Assembly: GCA_017530365.1 (NCBI GenBank)
Contig: JAFXMK010000011.1
Span: forward strand, 62,001 to 126,000
Source of the DNA: Bacteroidales bacterium
Lineage (GTDB): Bacteria > Bacteroidota > Bacteroidia > Bacteroidales > F082
Direction of reading: 5' to 3'
Length of the DNA: 64,000 nt
Part shown: positions 25,498 to 35,286 of the stretch, piece after piece
Layout of the letters: every line of letters begins with the position of its first letter
Position numbering within the stretch: the first letter of the stretch is position 1
Translations under genes and position numbers: made by a program
Notes under the pieces: model-generated
Database searches by the model: none
What the model saw: only the letters and a program-made list of their open reading frames with translations
What the model was told of the DNA's origin: nothing

Positions 25498-27768
25498 ATG
25501 AAAAGAGTATTTTTATTCATTGGCATTCTCGCCCTCATTGGCATCGCCAACGCCCAGACCCCGGGCCAGAACTTCGACGTAACCCACTATGAGATCCACC
25601 TGGGGGACTTTGATTTTACCGACCAAACCATTCAAGGTGAGACTTTCGTCGATGTCGCCGTAACGACTCCCACCAACACCTTTGTGCTGGAGTTGAAGCG
25701 TCTTACCGTCTCCAATGTGACCTGTAACAACTACAGCATTAACAACTACCGTCAAGAAGATGACTTCCTCATTATAGTCATTGACGAATACGCCCTTGCC
25801 GGCGAGCACCTGACCTTTGACATCCATTATGGTGGCGACACTTTCAGTGAGACCTGGGGAGGTGTGGAATGGTGGGGCGACTACGTCTATAACCTCGGTG
25901 TCGGCTTCGACAGCCAGCCACATAATCTCGGTAAGACTTGGTTCCCCTGCGTCGACAACTTCACCGACAAGGCCACTTACAGCCTTTATATCACCGTTAC
26001 TAGCGACAAAAAAGCCATCTGTGGAGGCAACCTCTTCGACATCACAGACAATGGTGACGGAACCAGCACCTGGCATTGGGAGACTCCTCAAGAAATTGCC
26101 ACATACCATATTTCCTTTGCCATCGGCGACTATCAAGTATGGGAAGACGTCTATCACGGCATCGAACGCGATATCCCCGTTCAAGTCTATGCCAAGCCCT
26201 CTCAAATGAGCAAAGTTCCCGGAACGTTTGTCAATGTAAAAGAGATTGCTTCATTTTATGAATCTTGCCTTGGACCCTATCCTTTCAATCGCATTGGCTA
26301 CGTATGTACTGGTAAGGGCTGCATGGAACATACCGACAATATCGCCATTACTTCCGGCGTCATTACGGGTAACACCACCCAGGAAGAATATGTCGCTCAT
26401 GAGCTCTCTCACATGTATTTCGGCAACAAGGTTACATGCTCCACGGCAGGCGACATGTGGCTCAACGAAGGTTTCGCCCAGTTTTGGGGCGTATTCTATC
26501 TATCAGGAGTCTATGGAGAAGATCGTTATCAAACCGAGATGAACAAAAAGATCAACTCCATAACCAGTTGGTGTAAAAGCCAAAACAACTGGATCCCCCT
26601 CAACAACATTCCGTTGGATATGACTTACGATTCGAAAGCTGTTTACGATCGCGGAGCCGTCATCGCCAATACCTTGATGCATTATCTGGGACGGGATAGT
26701 TTCTTGACAGCACTCGGACAATATCTCAACTCCCACGCTTACGGAGTATCTTCCTCCGAACTGTTTCGCGACGCCCTTACCGCCTTCACTGGGGTTGATA
26801 TGAACGGATTCTTTGACACCTACGTTTTTACCGGAGGCATGCCTCATTTCACGGTCAATTTGCTTGGAGTTACCCCTAACGGAGCGCAATACAATGCCAA
26901 CCTCCAGATGAGCTATTGGCATTACGGACCTTCGCATGTGGGACAAAACAACCGTGTGGAAGTCACTTTCGTTGGCAGGGAAGGCCAACTGCACACCGAG
27001 CTGGTGGGATGGGACGGATTGGAAGGCGAGGAAACCGTCACCCTTGATTTTGAGCCTATCGCAGCCTTTGCAGATTATTTCAACCATTTCCTGGATGCCA
27101 AATTTGATAAGAACTTAACCGCTACTGGACCCGCAAACCTGAGCCAATCCAACTTCTCTGCTAACGTCAATAGCGTCAACGGTTCTACCATGTTACGCGT
27201 GGAAGCTCATCTGGTTGGTCCCGACAACGATCCCGAAATCCCATGGCTGACCCTTTCCAAAAACCACTATTGGAATTTCTTCCGTCATGACTCGGGAAGT
27301 GCCCATATTAATGGACAGTTCATCTACTCCAACTCGAATAGCGAGGACGGGGACATCATTCACACCAAAAATGACTCTGCAGTACTGCTCTATCGCGCCA
27401 ATGTCTTGGATCCTTGGCATACCATCAACTACACTCAGGAAGGAGATTGGGATTACGGCAGATTTACCGTAGATGAGGTTCAATCAGGACAATACACCAT
27501 TGGGGTTATTGACAAAGCCTTGTATGGCATTAACGAAGCCTATACTCAACCCACAGTCATCTATCCTAACCCCGCATCAGACCAGGTCACTTTGAAATGG
27601 GACAACGTGTCGGATGGTGTGATCCGTGTTTTCAACTCACAGCTTCAGCTTGTTAAAACCCAACCTTACCAAAACACCAACAACCTCGTAATTCCCATCA
27701 AAGATCTGACCCCCGGCTTATACTTCATCGAAAACAACCATGCCATCAACAAACTGATAATTTACTAA
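25498..27768 (+). CDS. M1 family aminopeptidase with T9SS C-terminal domain
   Basis: 756 residues. A signal peptide (ending NAQ) is followed by an M1 N-terminal beta domain. The catalytic domain has HELSH (301-305) and, 18 residues later, Glu324, completing the zinc site HExxH-x18-E. The usual GAMEN substrate motif is changed to GCMEH. The C-terminus, starting near VIYPNPASDQV, is a T9SS type A sorting domain ending in KLIIY. It is predicted to be secreted through the outer membrane and to trim N-terminal residues from peptides. A lipoprotein gene follows 2 bp later. Confidence 0.92.
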   Translation: MKRVFLFIGILALIGIANAQTPGQNFDVTHYEIHLGDFDFTDQTIQGETFVDVAVTTPTNTFVLELKRLTVSNVTCNNYSINNYRQEDDFLIIVIDEYALAGEHLTFDIHYGGDTFSETWGGVEWWGDYVYNLGVGFDSQPHNLGKTWFPCVDNFTDKATYSLYITVTSDKKAICGGNLFDITDNGDGTSTWHWETPQEIATYHISFAIGDYQVWEDVYHGIERDIPVQVYAKPSQMSKVPGTFVNVKEIASFYESCLGPYPFNRIGYVCTGKGCMEHTDNIAITSGVITGNTTQEEYVAHELSHMYFGNKVTCSTAGDMWLNEGFAQFWGVFYLSGVYGEDRYQTEMNKKINSITSWCKSQNNWIPLNNIPLDMTYDSKAVYDRGAVIANTLMHYLGRDSFLTALGQYLNSHAYGVSSSELFRDALTAFTGVDMNGFFDTYVFTGGMPHFTVNLLGVTPNGAQYNANLQMSYWHYGPSHVGQNNRVEVTFVGREGQLHTELVGWDGLEGEETVTLDFEPIAAFADYFNHFLDAKFDKNLTATGPANLSQSNFSANVNSVNGSTMLRVEAHLVGPDNDPEIPWLTLSKNHYWNFFRHDSGSAHINGQFIYSNSNSEDGDIIHTKNDSAVLLYRANVLDPWHTINYTQEGDWDYGRFTVDEVQSGQYTIGVIDKALYGINEAYTQPTVIYPNPASDQVTLKWDNVSDGVIRVFNSQLQLVKTQPYQNTNNLVIPIKDLTPGLYFIENNHAINKLIIY

Positions 27769-27770
27769 TC

Positions 27771-28268
27771 ATGTTTAAAGCTAAAACCAATTTGGCCATC
27801 CTCATAGGAATACTCTTCCTGGCCGTTTCATGCAATAAAACTCCCACAGAAAGCGAATGGAGCCGCTTCTACGGATTTACCCAGTCTGACATCGTAGGAC
27901 ATTATGAAGCCAACCCTGATGAAAGCATTTACCAGGATCTCCCAACCGAAGGTGTCGAGATCTATGACAACGCCAGCATCGACATTGTTGCGCTTTCCGG
28001 AAACACCATCTCACTAAGAGTTGTTATTCCAGGAGTCATCAACAAAAGTTTTTCTGGAATAGTGAATGCCGATGAGGATAGTTCAGACCTTGTCTTTAAC
28101 AATTACAACGAGGACATCCGAATGACCGTTTACAAAAACGCCAAAGGGCAAGTACGGTTCCACGGACGCGTGAAGCATTATTTCTATAACGCCGAACACG
28201 AGCTAGTCAACAGCAACAACTATGGTTTCGACGTGATCAAGGCTGCATCAGAAAGTGTAGCCGAATGA
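27771..28268 (+). CDS. Small lipoprotein of unknown function
   Basis: 165 residues with lipobox AVSC (Cys21). The rest reads as a small beta-sandwich with no motif I recognise. It starts 2 bp after the M1 peptidase stop, so it is probably co-expressed. Its 3' end overlaps the convergent patatin gene by 21 bp. Confidence 0.75.
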   Translation: MFKAKTNLAILIGILFLAVSCNKTPTESEWSRFYGFTQSDIVGHYEANPDESIYQDLPTEGVEIYDNASIDIVALSGNTISLRVVIPGVINKSFSGIVNADEDSSDLVFNNYNEDIRMTVYKNAKGQVRFHGRVKHYFYNAEHELVNSNNYGFDVIKAASESVAE

Positions 28269-30584
28269 GAAATAAACGCCGAAATGATTCTTGAAGTTTA
28301 GCTTCGACCAATGTGCCGTCAGTGAGACGGGACCTAATGGACTGTTGTAGGAATACTTCAGGCCAGCACCTTGTTCGTTAAACGAAAACAGTTCGGACTG
28401 AGATCCAGCTTCTAATGACGAAAAGTCAACCAAGGTGTTGTACATGCCCGTCAGATAATGGTTCCCATAGATGTTATATCGCAGGTCAAATCGTAGCATT
28501 CCGACCTTATCGCCATAATAATAAATATCGGTTCCCCCAATAAAAGGGAGCTGCCCGTCAAAATGACGGCCGGCTATCTCTCCACCATACACATTCCACA
28601 GATTGAAATAATACGGACTCCCGAACACAGTGCGGCCATATACTTGTGGAATAAGGGTGATTTTACCGTTTTTAGGCGTGAAATAGTATTGAAAAGCCCA
28701 TCCGAGATCCAAGTATTTACCCGTGGAGCCAAGTTCAGTATGTATGATGTCATCAGGATCCGGTTCCACTGGGTCAATATGATAACTGGCGGAAAAACTC
28801 GCAAAGATGCCGTGGTTTGCAAAATAATCATCATCCAGGTTGTCGTATTTGAAGTTGACAAAGGGAGTGATCAGCTTATTCTTGGTAAAAACGTAGGTTT
28901 GGTAGATATCCTCATCATCCAACGAAGAAAGGTCGAAGGTCGTATAGGTATAGGACAATCCGGCATTGACACTCATATTGAGCAGATGGAACTGAGAGAT
29001 GTAGCCGCTCACCTTCTGCTGCTGATAAGCCAAATTAAGGCCCTTTTCATTTTCAAGCATCAGTTTGAAATGCTCTTTCCTGAAGTCGTATGCAATATTG
29101 AAATTGGCCAACGATGACCTTGAGTAGGTATAGGTGAAATTAAGTCGCGGATTGTAACTCAGCTTTGCTCCAAGACTGAGCTTGGAACCGTTGAACTTCT
29201 TCTCGTTCAAACCCAAATTGAGCAAAATTGCTGCTCCTTCCTCAGTATCGTAACGCATACCCACTCCAAAAACATGGGGTTTGGCCCGTTTTACATTGAC
29301 ATTCAAGTCAAAAGCACTCGACAGTTGGTCACCATGATGGATGGAATCCCTTTCCAATACCCGATAGGTGATCTCATCGAAACAACCCGTGCCGCGGTAT
29401 ATCTTCATGGCTCGTTCAATATCGTCTTGTGAATAGTGGTTTGCGGCTTTTAAACCACCCTTACGGAGAAGCCAACGGCTTTCCCTATCACTCACATTGT
29501 TAATGCTGATGGACCGAAAGAGCACTGGGTCATGATTCAAATTCTTGGCCCGAGCCGCTTTCAAAGTCTTGCTGACAGGGTGTCCTGCCGAGGAATCAAC
29601 CGCCTGCTTGATGGACAACAGCTGGTCGTGATATTCACTTGCCTTTTTATAGCCTCGGCCCACCAAAGCGTCAATGGCCTCAGGGGTAAAGCTCAGCATG
29701 CCAAAGCCGCTGACGTCGGGAACGACATGCACATTACACATCTCGCGATTATCCACTCTCTTGGCACTCGTGGTGTTGGTGACCAACCGGGTGAAAACCT
29801 GAGGCAGCGACTGCAAATCATCAGCGGTGACATCCTTCATGGAGGTCACTTCAACACCGATGATGATGTCGGCACCCATCTCACGAAGCACGTCTGCAGG
29901 AAAGTTGTTCACCAAGCCGCCATCGACAAGCACCATGTCGCCCATCTTGACAGGAGAAAACAAGCCCGGAATAGCCATGCTGGCACGCATGGCAGTTGGC
30001 ACACTGCCACTACGTAGCACCACCTCTTTGCCTGAAATCATATCTGTCGCTACACAAGCAAAAGGAATGGGCAAATCGTTAAAATCCATCTCCTCCTGAT
30101 AACCAACACACAAGTCATTGAACAAGTTCACCAGCGAACTGTTGTTGACGTATGCACTCGGCAATTGACTGACAAACTTTGCATTGGGATCAGAGTCAAA
30201 GAAACTCTCATCGCTGAATGGCACATTGAAAATGGTGGTGTTGTTGCGCTTCCTCATTTCATACGACATCATGGTACGGTCGTTTTTGTTGCCGATATAC
30301 TCCGACCAATCGATCCCTGCGATAAGATCGGTGAGTTCGTCAGGAGTGTATCCCAAGGCATAAAAGCCGCCGATGATGGAGCCCATGCTAGTGCCAGCCA
30401 CAAAGTCAACCGGAATACCCAACTCTTCAATGTATTTCAACACACCGATATGGGAAGCTCCTCTGGCACCTCCACCTCCCAATACCACACCCACTTTGAG
30501 GCGTTGTGATGGGTTGTTGTCGTTTTGGGCATATAGCATGCATGTTACCGACAAGGCTACAAAGAGAAGAAAGATTTTTTTCAT
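28248..30584 (-). CDS. Patatin-like phospholipase fused to an outer-membrane beta-barrel
   Basis: 778 residues. After a signal peptide comes a patatin domain: oxyanion-hole motif GGGGARG (36-42), nucleophile Ser66 in GTSMG and catalytic Asp221 in DGG. A POTRA-like segment follows (about 360-410), then a C-terminal region of alternating strands that resembles a BamA/TamA-type 16-strand barrel and ends in Phe (SFGYTF). This is the layout of PlpD-like type Vd autotransporters, which carry a lipase into or across the outer membrane. Phospholipase A activity is inferred from the intact Ser-Asp dyad. Confidence 0.9.
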   Translation of the reverse strand: MKKIFLLFVALSVTCMLYAQNDNNPSQRLKVGVVLGGGGARGASHIGVLKYIEELGIPVDFVAGTSMGSIIGGFYALGYTPDELTDLIAGIDWSEYIGNKNDRTMMSYEMRKRNNTTIFNVPFSDESFFDSDPNAKFVSQLPSAYVNNSSLVNLFNDLCVGYQEEMDFNDLPIPFACVATDMISGKEVVLRSGSVPTAMRASMAIPGLFSPVKMGDMVLVDGGLVNNFPADVLREMGADIIIGVEVTSMKDVTADDLQSLPQVFTRLVTNTTSAKRVDNREMCNVHVVPDVSGFGMLSFTPEAIDALVGRGYKKASEYHDQLLSIKQAVDSSAGHPVSKTLKAARAKNLNHDPVLFRSISINNVSDRESRWLLRKGGLKAANHYSQDDIERAMKIYRGTGCFDEITYRVLERDSIHHGDQLSSAFDLNVNVKRAKPHVFGVGMRYDTEEGAAILLNLGLNEKKFNGSKLSLGAKLSYNPRLNFTYTYSRSSLANFNIAYDFRKEHFKLMLENEKGLNLAYQQQKVSGYISQFHLLNMSVNAGLSYTYTTFDLSSLDDEDIYQTYVFTKNKLITPFVNFKYDNLDDDYFANHGIFASFSASYHIDPVEPDPDDIIHTELGSTGKYLDLGWAFQYYFTPKNGKITLIPQVYGRTVFGSPYYFNLWNVYGGEIAGRHFDGQLPFIGGTDIYYYGDKVGMLRFDLRYNIYGNHYLTGMYNTLVDFSSLEAGSQSELFSFNEQGAGLKYSYNSPLGPVSLTAHWSKLNFKNHFGVYFSFGYTF

Positions 30585-30601
30585 AAAGATTTGATTTTAA
30601 A

Positions 30602-30636
30602 TATAAAGGGAGCCCCTATCGAAGGCTCCCTTTATA
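30602..30636 (-). terminator. Hairpin terminator of the mmd operon
   Basis: Perfect 13-bp stem (TATAAAGGGAGCC / GGCTCCCTTTATA) around a 9-base loop, 15 bp after the mmdB stop. The following U tract is weak. Confidence 0.65.
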
Positions 30637-30651
30637 AACCATATTTGGTAA

Positions 30652-32307
30652 TTACATCATTAAGAACGACATCATCACACCAGCTGCCACTGCAGAACCG
30701 ATGACACCTGAAACGTTCGGTGCCATGGCATGCATGAGCAGGTGATTTGATGGATCGTATTTCTGACCTTCCACCTCAACCACACGGGCACTGTCAGGCA
30801 CAGCCGAAACACCAGCGGCGCCGATCATCGGGTTGATCTTCTCCTTCAAGAAGAGGTTCATCAACTTGGCACCCAACAAACCGCCAGCCGTAGCCACGGC
30901 AAACGAACAGGCACCCAGGACGAAGATCTTGATGGAACTTGCCGTCAGGAACACCGAGGCTTGAGTTGAAGCACCCACGGTAAGACCCAGGATGATGGTT
31001 ACAATGTCGATCAACGGATTGGAAGCCGTGTTCTGCAAACGCTTCACGACGCCCGACTCCTTGATGATGTTGCCGAAGAACAGCATACCCAGCAGCGGCA
31101 ATGCCGTGGGGCTGATGAAGGTCGTCAGGATGAGACCAACGATGGGGAACATGATCTTTTCGGTCTTGTTCACCATGCGAGGAGCCTTCATCTTGATGAG
31201 ACGCTCTTTCTTGGAAGTCATCAAACGGATGATGGGCGGCTGGATCACTGGCACCAAAGCCATGTAGGAATAGGCCGCGATGGCGATGGGACCAATCAAG
31301 TTACGTGTGCCGTTCATGCCGTTGGCAAGACGCGAAGAAAGGAAGATGGCGGTAGGACCGTCAGCACCACCGATGATGCCGATGGCACCAGCTTCTCTCA
31401 AGTTGAAGCCAAGGTACAAAGCACCGATGAAGGTAATGAACACGCCAAGCTGTGCAGCGGCACCCAAGATCATCAGTTTCGGATTGGCGATGAGCGACGA
31501 GAAGTCGGTCATGGCTCCGATGCCCAGGAAGATCAAAGGCGGATACACACCAGAAGTCACACCGAAATACAGATAGTTGAGAACGCTACCCTTCTGGTAA
31601 AGACCGGTCTGAAGGTTCAGCTCTCCGCTTTGGAACACGCTGGTCAGCATGCCTTTCACGCCTTCGATGTCATGGTTCGTCAAACCGAAATCGGTCATAT
31701 TCAGATGCTCGACAGATTTGATGGCTTCACTAAGCACCATGTGTTTGTCACCCGCATTGTCGCCAAAGATTGACAGCAACAGGGCTTTTGCCGTATCCAT
31801 ATCCATGTTGAGCGTACCCGCATCCATCATGGCCTGCAAGTTAGCAATACCGTCAGCCAAGGTGATACCATATCCCTGGAAGAAGGGAATGTTACCACAG
31901 ATGATACCGGTTCCAATAGGAATGAGCAGCATCGGCTCGAACTCGAATCTGACGGCTAGGAAGATAAAGAGGATACCCACCAGGATCATAATGATGTTTC
32001 CGATCTTACAGTTTCTGAAACCCGTGAGGATCCAGAACTTGCGGAGACCATCCTTTAGCTGGGCTCTGGTGGACATGTCTTCTTCAGGGGCGTTGACCAC
32101 TTGGGGCGTGCTGTCGGCCATTTCAGCCAACTGGGCGTTGCTTTCCTCAACGCTCATCTCGCTGACCGAGTCAGTCTGCTCCGTGAGGTCGCTGATCCTA
32201 GTTGCAAATATGGGGTTGTTGACAACCACCATGTTCAGCAGGAACAAGACGACCAACGAGGCCAGTATGACGATCGGTCTTCTGTAAATACTTTTCTTAC
32301 CCAACAT
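30652..32307 (-). CDS. mmdB: Sodium-pumping decarboxylase beta subunit (methylmalonyl-CoA / oxaloacetate type)
   Basis: Integral membrane subunit that decarboxylates carboxybiotin and exports Na+. Family hallmarks are PPLIFLGIGAMTDFSSLIANPK and GIIGGADGPTAIFLSSRLA, of which the cores GIGAMTDF and GGADGPTAI are diagnostic. It is 551 residues, whereas usual family members have roughly 380-430. The extra length lies in an N-terminal extension with an added membrane helix (about 11-30) and acidic linker, and in an insertion at about 145-240 before the GIGAMTDF region. Last gene of the mmd operon, 4 bp after the biotin carrier gene. Confidence 0.92.
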   Translation of the reverse strand: MLGKKSIYRRPIVILASLVVLFLLNMVVVNNPIFATRISDLTEQTDSVSEMSVEESNAQLAEMADSTPQVVNAPEEDMSTRAQLKDGLRKFWILTGFRNCKIGNIIMILVGILFIFLAVRFEFEPMLLIPIGTGIICGNIPFFQGYGITLADGIANLQAMMDAGTLNMDMDTAKALLLSIFGDNAGDKHMVLSEAIKSVEHLNMTDFGLTNHDIEGVKGMLTSVFQSGELNLQTGLYQKGSVLNYLYFGVTSGVYPPLIFLGIGAMTDFSSLIANPKLMILGAAAQLGVFITFIGALYLGFNLREAGAIGIIGGADGPTAIFLSSRLANGMNGTRNLIGPIAIAAYSYMALVPVIQPPIIRLMTSKKERLIKMKAPRMVNKTEKIMFPIVGLILTTFISPTALPLLGMLFFGNIIKESGVVKRLQNTASNPLIDIVTIILGLTVGASTQASVFLTASSIKIFVLGACSFAVATAGGLLGAKLMNLFLKEKINPMIGAAGVSAVPDSARVVEVEGQKYDPSNHLLMHAMAPNVSGVIGSAVAAGVMMSFLMM

Positions 32308-32311
32308 GATC

Positions 32312-32752
32312 TTATCCGATTACGATTAATACATCACCTTGAAGCACATTGTCGCCTTGGCGGCAGTTGATGGCGGTAATGGTACCGTCGGCTTCGGCCA
32401 GCAGGTTGTTTTCCATCTTCATGGCTTCGTACATCAGCAGCTTGTCGCCTTTCTTCACGGTGTCGCCTTGATGGACAAAGATTTGCATGATGGTACCCGG
32501 CAGAGGAGCAGCCATCTTGTAACCGGCGCCACCAGCAGCAGCGGCAGGTTTTGGAGCAGCGCTCTGCGTTGAAGCGCTAGCAGCAGGTTTGGCGGCAGGA
32601 CGGGCGATCGGAGCGACAACCGGAGCAGCCTGTTCTTCCATCTCCACTTTATAATCGGTCCCGTTCACATTGACAGTGGCGATGTTGCCTTCAATGTTCT
32701 GGACTTCCACTTCGTATGGTTTACCACTAATGGTGAATTTGAATTTTTTCAT
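32312..32752 (-). CDS. mmdC: Biotin carboxyl carrier subunit of methylmalonyl-CoA decarboxylase
   Basis: 146 residues. An N-terminal domain is followed by an Ala/Pro-rich flexible linker (about 42-75) and a biotinyl domain with EAMKMEN, in which Lys112 is the biotin attachment site. It carries the carboxyl group from the carboxyltransferase (mmdA) to the membrane subunit (mmdB). The operon context decides between this and an oxaloacetate decarboxylase carrier. Confidence 0.92.
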   Translation of the reverse strand: MKKFKFTISGKPYEVEVQNIEGNIATVNVNGTDYKVEMEEQAAPVVAPIARPAAKPAASASTQSAAPKPAAAAGGAGYKMAAPLPGTIMQIFVHQGDTVKKGDKLLMYEAMKMENNLLAEADGTITAINCRQGDNVLQGDVLIVIG

Positions 32753-32763
32753 GATTGTTCAAT

Positions 32764-33144
32764 TTAACGTTTCCAGTGTCTAACTCCGTAATTTTTGTCG
32801 TTCCAAGAAGTATCCCTTCTCTCGATGGTGATCACATTGCTTTCTTCATCATGAAGATTGGTGGAGAGGTACAAAGCCATGCCGATGGCAGTAAGGACCT
32901 CGTTCGGAATTTCACCATCAGCAGCTGTCACTGCAGGATGGCTGACGGGTTTGTCTATTACCTTGGGAGTGTCCTTTTTCTCGTCTTTCTTGGTAAAATA
33001 TGCGGCTACACCACGGAAGATGTAGGAAAGCACGAACAGGGCAATGACAACGATCAAGAATCCCGCGATGGTAACGATCCACCCCTTGGTGTAAACCCAA
33101 TCTTCATGAGCCAACAGTAATGATATTTGTAACAGTTTCATCAC
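32764..33144 (-). CDS. mmdD: OadG-family small membrane subunit of the Na+-pumping decarboxylase
   Basis: 126 residues with one membrane helix (about 20-42), then a charged cytoplasmic stretch and a C-terminal part HPAVTAADGEIPNEVLTAIGMALYL, typical of OadG/MmdD in its IAAIxxAL-like helix. It probably helps to assemble the complex and, by family analogy, supports the decarboxylation. It sits between mmdA and mmdC. Confidence 0.85.
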   Translation of the reverse strand: MMKLLQISLLLAHEDWVYTKGWIVTIAGFLIVVIALFVLSYIFRGVAAYFTKKDEKKDTPKVIDKPVSHPAVTAADGEIPNEVLTAIGMALYLSTNLHDEESNVITIERRDTSWNDKNYGVRHWKR

Positions 33145-33160
33145 TTTAACGGTTTAGGGA

Positions 33161-34720
33161 TTACAGCGGGATATTCGAATGTTTCTTCTCGGGGTTGGCA
33201 AGACGTTTCGTCTCAAGTGTACGCAAGGCACGGATGACACGGAAACGAGTGTTGCGCGGTTCGATCACATCGTCGATGTAGCCGAACTTGGCTGCCTCGT
33301 ACGGGTTGGCGAACTTCTTGGTGTATTCATCCACCTTCTTGGCAACGAACTCGGCACGCTCTTCGGGATTCTCAATCTCGGCAATCTTCTTACCATCGAG
33401 TACCTCAACGGCACCGCTGGCACCCATGACGGCGATCTCTGCGGTCGGCCAAGCATAGTTGACGTCGTTACGCAGCTGCTTACAGCCCATCACGAGGTGA
33501 GAGCCACCGTAGGACTTGCGCAGGGTGACGGTAACCTTCGGAACGGTGGATTCACCGTAAGCATACAGCAACTTGGCACCATGGACGATGATACCGTTGT
33601 ACTCTTGACCAGTGCCAGGCAGGAAGCCGGGAACGTCAACCAAGGTCACGATCGGGATGTTGAAGGCGTCGCAGAAGCGCACGAAACGAGCGCCTTTGCG
33701 GGAAGCGTCGCAGTCGAGCACACCGGCGAAGAAGGCCGGGTTGTTGGCCACGATACCCACTGGCATGCCATCGAAGCGGGCAAAGCCGACGATGATGTTC
33801 TTAGCGTAGTTCTTGTGGATCTCAAGGAAGTCGCCGTTGTCAACGATAGCGGTGATGATGTCACCCACGTTGTAAGGCTTGTTCGGGTTGTCAGGGATGA
33901 TCTGGTTGAGGGCATCCTCCATACGGTCGATGGGGTCGTTGCATTCAACAAGCGGAGGATTCTCCATGTTGTTCTGCGGGATGAAGGAGATGAGCCTGCG
34001 GATGATGGCAAGACCTTCCTCTTCGGTTTCGGCAGCGAAGTGGGCCACGCCCGATTTCTGGCTGTGGATGCGGGCGCCGCCGAGGTCATCGGTGGAGACG
34101 TCTTCACCGATAACGGTCTTAACGACTTTCGGTCCGGTAAGGAACATATAGCTGCCAGCATTGGTCATGATGATGAAGTCGGTGAGGGCTGGTGAATACA
34201 CAGCACCGCCGGCGCAAGGACCGAAGATAGCTGAAATCTGTGGGATGACACCTGATGCATTGATGTTGCGTTGGAAGATCTCAGCGTAACCGGCGAGGGA
34301 ACGGGAGCCTTCCTGAATACGGGCACCACCTGAGTCGCAGATGCCGATGACGGGAGCGCCGACCTTCATGGCCTGGTCCATCACCTTACAGATCTTCAGC
34401 GACATGGTCTCACTCAAAGCGCCACCGAACACGGTGAAGTCCTGAGCGTAAACATAAACGACACGGCCGTCGATGGTACCATGACCTGTGACGACACCGT
34501 CACCGAGATACTGCTGCTTGTCGAGACCGAAATCGACGGTGCGATGGGTCACGAACATGTCAGTCTCTTCGAAGCTGCCTTCGTCGAGCAGGATGGCGAT
34601 ACGCTCACGTGCCGTCATCTTGCCTTTGGCATGTTGGGAATCGATGCGCTTCTGGCCGCCACCGAGACGGGCCTCACCGCGCTTCTCCAGCAATTCCTGG
34701 ATTTTCTGTTCTATTAACAT
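33161..34720 (-). CDS. mmdA: Methylmalonyl-CoA decarboxylase carboxyltransferase subunit
   Basis: 519 residues, the usual size of MmdA and propionyl-CoA carboxylase beta chains. Two crotonase-like halves carry the oxyanion-hole glycines: [18 protein letters not shown] (first half) and [12 protein letters not shown] with [11 protein letters not shown] (second half). It transfers CO2 from methylmalonyl-CoA to biotin and yields propionyl-CoA. The neighbouring epimerase and Na+ pump subunits support the methylmalonyl-CoA decarboxylase reading over the carboxylase one. Confidence 0.93.
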   Translation of the reverse strand: MLIEQKIQELLEKRGEARLGGGQKRIDSQHAKGKMTARERIAILLDEGSFEETDMFVTHRTVDFGLDKQQYLGDGVVTGHGTIDGRVVYVYAQDFTVFGGALSETMSLKICKVMDQAMKVGAPVIGICDSGGARIQEGSRSLAGYAEIFQRNINASGVIPQISAIFGPCAGGAVYSPALTDFIIMTNAGSYMFLTGPKVVKTVIGEDVSTDDLGGARIHSQKSGVAHFAAETEEEGLAIIRRLISFIPQNNMENPPLVECNDPIDRMEDALNQIIPDNPNKPYNVGDIITAIVDNGDFLEIHKNYAKNIIVGFARFDGMPVGIVANNPAFFAGVLDCDASRKGARFVRFCDAFNIPIVTLVDVPGFLPGTGQEYNGIIVHGAKLLYAYGESTVPKVTVTLRKSYGGSHLVMGCKQLRNDVNYAWPTAEIAVMGASGAVEVLDGKKIAEIENPEERAEFVAKKVDEYTKKFANPYEAAKFGYIDDVIEPRNTRFRVIRALRTLETKRLANPEKKHSNIPL

Positions 34721-34730
34721 GATCTATGAT

Positions 34731-35147
34731 TTATTTGTTTTTGTTTTCGCAAAGTTCAGTCAACACACCAAACGTGGATTTCGGGTGCAGGAAGGCGATG
34801 CTGAGGCCTTCGGCGCCGCCACGAGGAGCTTGGTCGATGAGACGGATGCCCAGTTCCTTGGCTTCTTCAAGATGACCTTCAATGTTCTCCACTGCAAAAG
34901 CGATGTGGTGCATGCCGCCACGGCCGTTGTTGTTCGCGATGAATTTGGCGATGGTGCTCTCTTCGCTGGTGGGTTCAAGCAACTCGATCTTGGTCTGGCC
35001 ACAACGCAAGAAAGCAGTCTTCACTTTCTGGTCGGCAACTTCCTCAATGGCGTAGCACTTGGTGCCAAGAAGGGTTTCGAAAAACGGAATGGATTCTTCC
35101 AAGCTGGTAACCGCAATTCCGATGTGTTCAATGTGGGTAGGATTCAT
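34731..35147 (-). CDS. mce: Methylmalonyl-CoA epimerase
   Basis: 138 residues of the glyoxalase/VOC fold. The N-terminus has HIEHIGIAVTSLEESIPFFETLLG, with the metal-ligand His8, and the second half has HHIAFAVENI and the closing FLHPKSTFGVLTEL, where the last Glu is a metal ligand. It interconverts the R and S forms of methylmalonyl-CoA and so feeds MmdA. First gene of the mmd operon, 10 bp before mmdA. Confidence 0.94.
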   Translation of the reverse strand: MNPTHIEHIGIAVTSLEESIPFFETLLGTKCYAIEEVADQKVKTAFLRCGQTKIELLEPTSEESTIAKFIANNNGRGGMHHIAFAVENIEGHLEEAKELGIRLIDQAPRGGAEGLSIAFLHPKSTFGVLTELCENKNK

Positions 35148-35197
35148 GATTTATTCGAATAAATTAATAATAAAAATACGTATTTTAAAAATCGGTG

Positions 35198-35205
35198 CAA
35201 AGATA
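35198..35205 (-). promoter_or_regulatory. Putative -7 element of the mmd operon
   Basis: Minus-strand TATCTTTG, 51 bp upstream of mce. Confidence 0.55.
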
Positions 35206-35229
35206 CGGATTATTTCTGGGGTTTCCAAT

Positions 35230-35261
35230 AAAAAAATGGAGACGTTATACAACGCCTCCAT
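35230..35261 (-). terminator. Terminator of the gatD-like gene
   Basis: On the minus strand an 11-bp stem (ATGGAGGCGTT / AACGTCTCCAT, one mismatch) with a 4-base loop is followed by seven T. It separates gatD from the mmd operon. Confidence 0.85.
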
Positions 35262-35265
35262 CTTC

Positions 35266-35286
35266 CTTCTCACTTCTGCCTTCTTA
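35266..35286 (-). repeat. 7-bp tandem repeat at the gatD 3' end
   Basis: Plus-strand CTTCTCA, CTTCTGC, CTTCTTA; the last unit contains the gatD stop codon. Confidence 0.75.

Noticed and set aside
33179-34195. Long open frame (338 codons) opposite mmdA
   Set aside because: Mirror frame of a strongly biased gene; composition is rich in V, D and H as expected of antisense frames.
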